Positions 63,701 through 64,000 of a stretch of DNA of 64,000 nt are shown piece after piece; positions within the stretch are counted from its first letter, which is position 1; each line of letters starts with the position of its first letter. The stretch is from Thiomonas sp. (lineage in GTDB: Bacteria > Pseudomonadota > Gammaproteobacteria > Burkholderiales > Burkholderiaceae_C), in contig DAICZP010000073.1 of NCBI GenBank assembly GCA_027311065.1, positions 29,133-93,132 of the forward strand, in the 5' to 3' direction. Position numbers and translations under genes: made by a program. The notes under the pieces are model-generated. The model worked only from the letters and a program-made list of their open reading frames with translations, did not search any database and was not told the origin of the DNA.

Positions 63701-64000
63701 TCAGGACGAGCACGACAGCGCCGCAGGGGGCGCCCCATCGGCGGGAGGGTCGGCGTAGGCGGCGTGCGCGGGCTGATCGGCGTAGGGAGACCGAAGTACC
63801 GCCAGCAAGGCGCGGGCAGGCTCGAAATCGCCGCCCTCAGCCGCATGAATGGCATCTTGTGCCAAATGGTGCCGCAGCACGTAGCGCGGACTGACCTGTT
63901 GCATGCCGGCGCGCCGCGCCTGGCTGGAGCCCGCCGCGCGCCGCAGGCGCGAGGCATACCGCGTCATCCATGTCGCGAATGCTGCCGGGTCGGCCGCGAA
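63701..64000 (-). CDS. selO: SelO (YdiU) pseudokinase-fold AMPylase, 3' part only
   Basis: The last 100 codons of a SelO family protein are present, with the start beyond the right edge. The ending is characteristic: TWMTRYASRL, SPRYVLRHHLAQDAIHAAEG, LLAVLRSPYADQPAHAAY and the terminal ALSCSS, in which the C-terminal Cys is redox-active in characterised members. SelO AMPylates proteins in response to oxidative stress. It lies beside msrB, consistent with a redox-repair theme. Confidence 0.92.
   Translation of the reverse strand, partial: FAADPAAFATWMTRYASRLRRAAGSSQARRAGMQQVSPRYVLRHHLAQDAIHAAEGGDFEPARALLAVLRSPYADQPAHAAYADPPADGAPPAALSCSS

Overview
The window is GC-rich DNA from a Burkholderiales-type betaproteobacterium. 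Housekeeping genes and their order (glnD-map, purL, sdaA, msrB-yciB-bolA-ppiC, selO) support this. A Thiomonas-like host is possible but cannot be proven from the sequence alone. Roughly the first 33.6 kb is accessory DNA full of mobile-element debris; the remaining 30 kb is chromosomal backbone with dense, mostly intact genes.

Accessory half. (1) 1-4.1 kb is a defence block: the 3' part of an McrB-like gene, mcrC, and a HigB toxin coupled to an antitoxin fused to an ImmA/IrrE-type metallopeptidase. (2) 4.2-8.3 kb is a graveyard: an IS21-family element that beheaded a sigma-54 activator, an IS3 fragment, a short-chain dehydrogenase relic and the last codons of a trbI-like conjugation gene. 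(3) 8.37-19.46 kb and (4) 19.46-27.45 kb look like two adjacent islands. They are bounded by three copies of CACCCTTTCCGCCA, which resembles a tRNA-Ser 3' end, and each has a P4-type integrase beside an outer copy. Island A carries HigBA, small proteins, an unusual leftward operon (heme-oxygenase-like diiron protein, PhyH dioxygenase, desaturase-like membrane protein, DUF2000, EamA exporter) divergent from a TetR regulator, and a second integrase with its own small operon. Island B is a compact leftward replicon-like operon: integrase, AlpA regulator, zinc-ribbon protein, PrimPol/DUF3987 primase-helicase, a repeat-rich segment and a secretory/Sel1-type protein split by an in-frame amber codon. 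(5) 27.5-33.3 kb holds an IS4 fragment fused to a 5'-truncated ABC exporter, an AbiE toxin-antitoxin pair, a broken gene, and an operon with a YqaE-like membrane protein and an HNH-motif lipoprotein.

Backbone half. 33.6-39.7 kb encodes a very large hybrid histidine kinase and an HD-GYP/CZB response regulator. 41.7-47.0 kb encodes a second circuit: a PhnD-like periplasmic binding protein, a hybrid kinase and a REC-EAL protein, tightly packed. Both circuits end in predicted c-di-GMP phosphodiesterases. Then follow CbiX, an EamA transporter, CbpA-type DnaJ, GlnD, methionine aminopeptidase, PurL, a DUF1624-type membrane protein, L-serine dehydratase, threonine aldolase, DUF2214, a parvulin, BolA, YciB, MsrB and the 3' end of selO.

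The most promising undescribed system is the TetR-controlled oxygenase/exporter operon at 11.5-16.9 kb. It has two perfect tandem operators overlapping a strong promoter and sits as cargo on island A. All family calls come from reading the translations; no database search was run.
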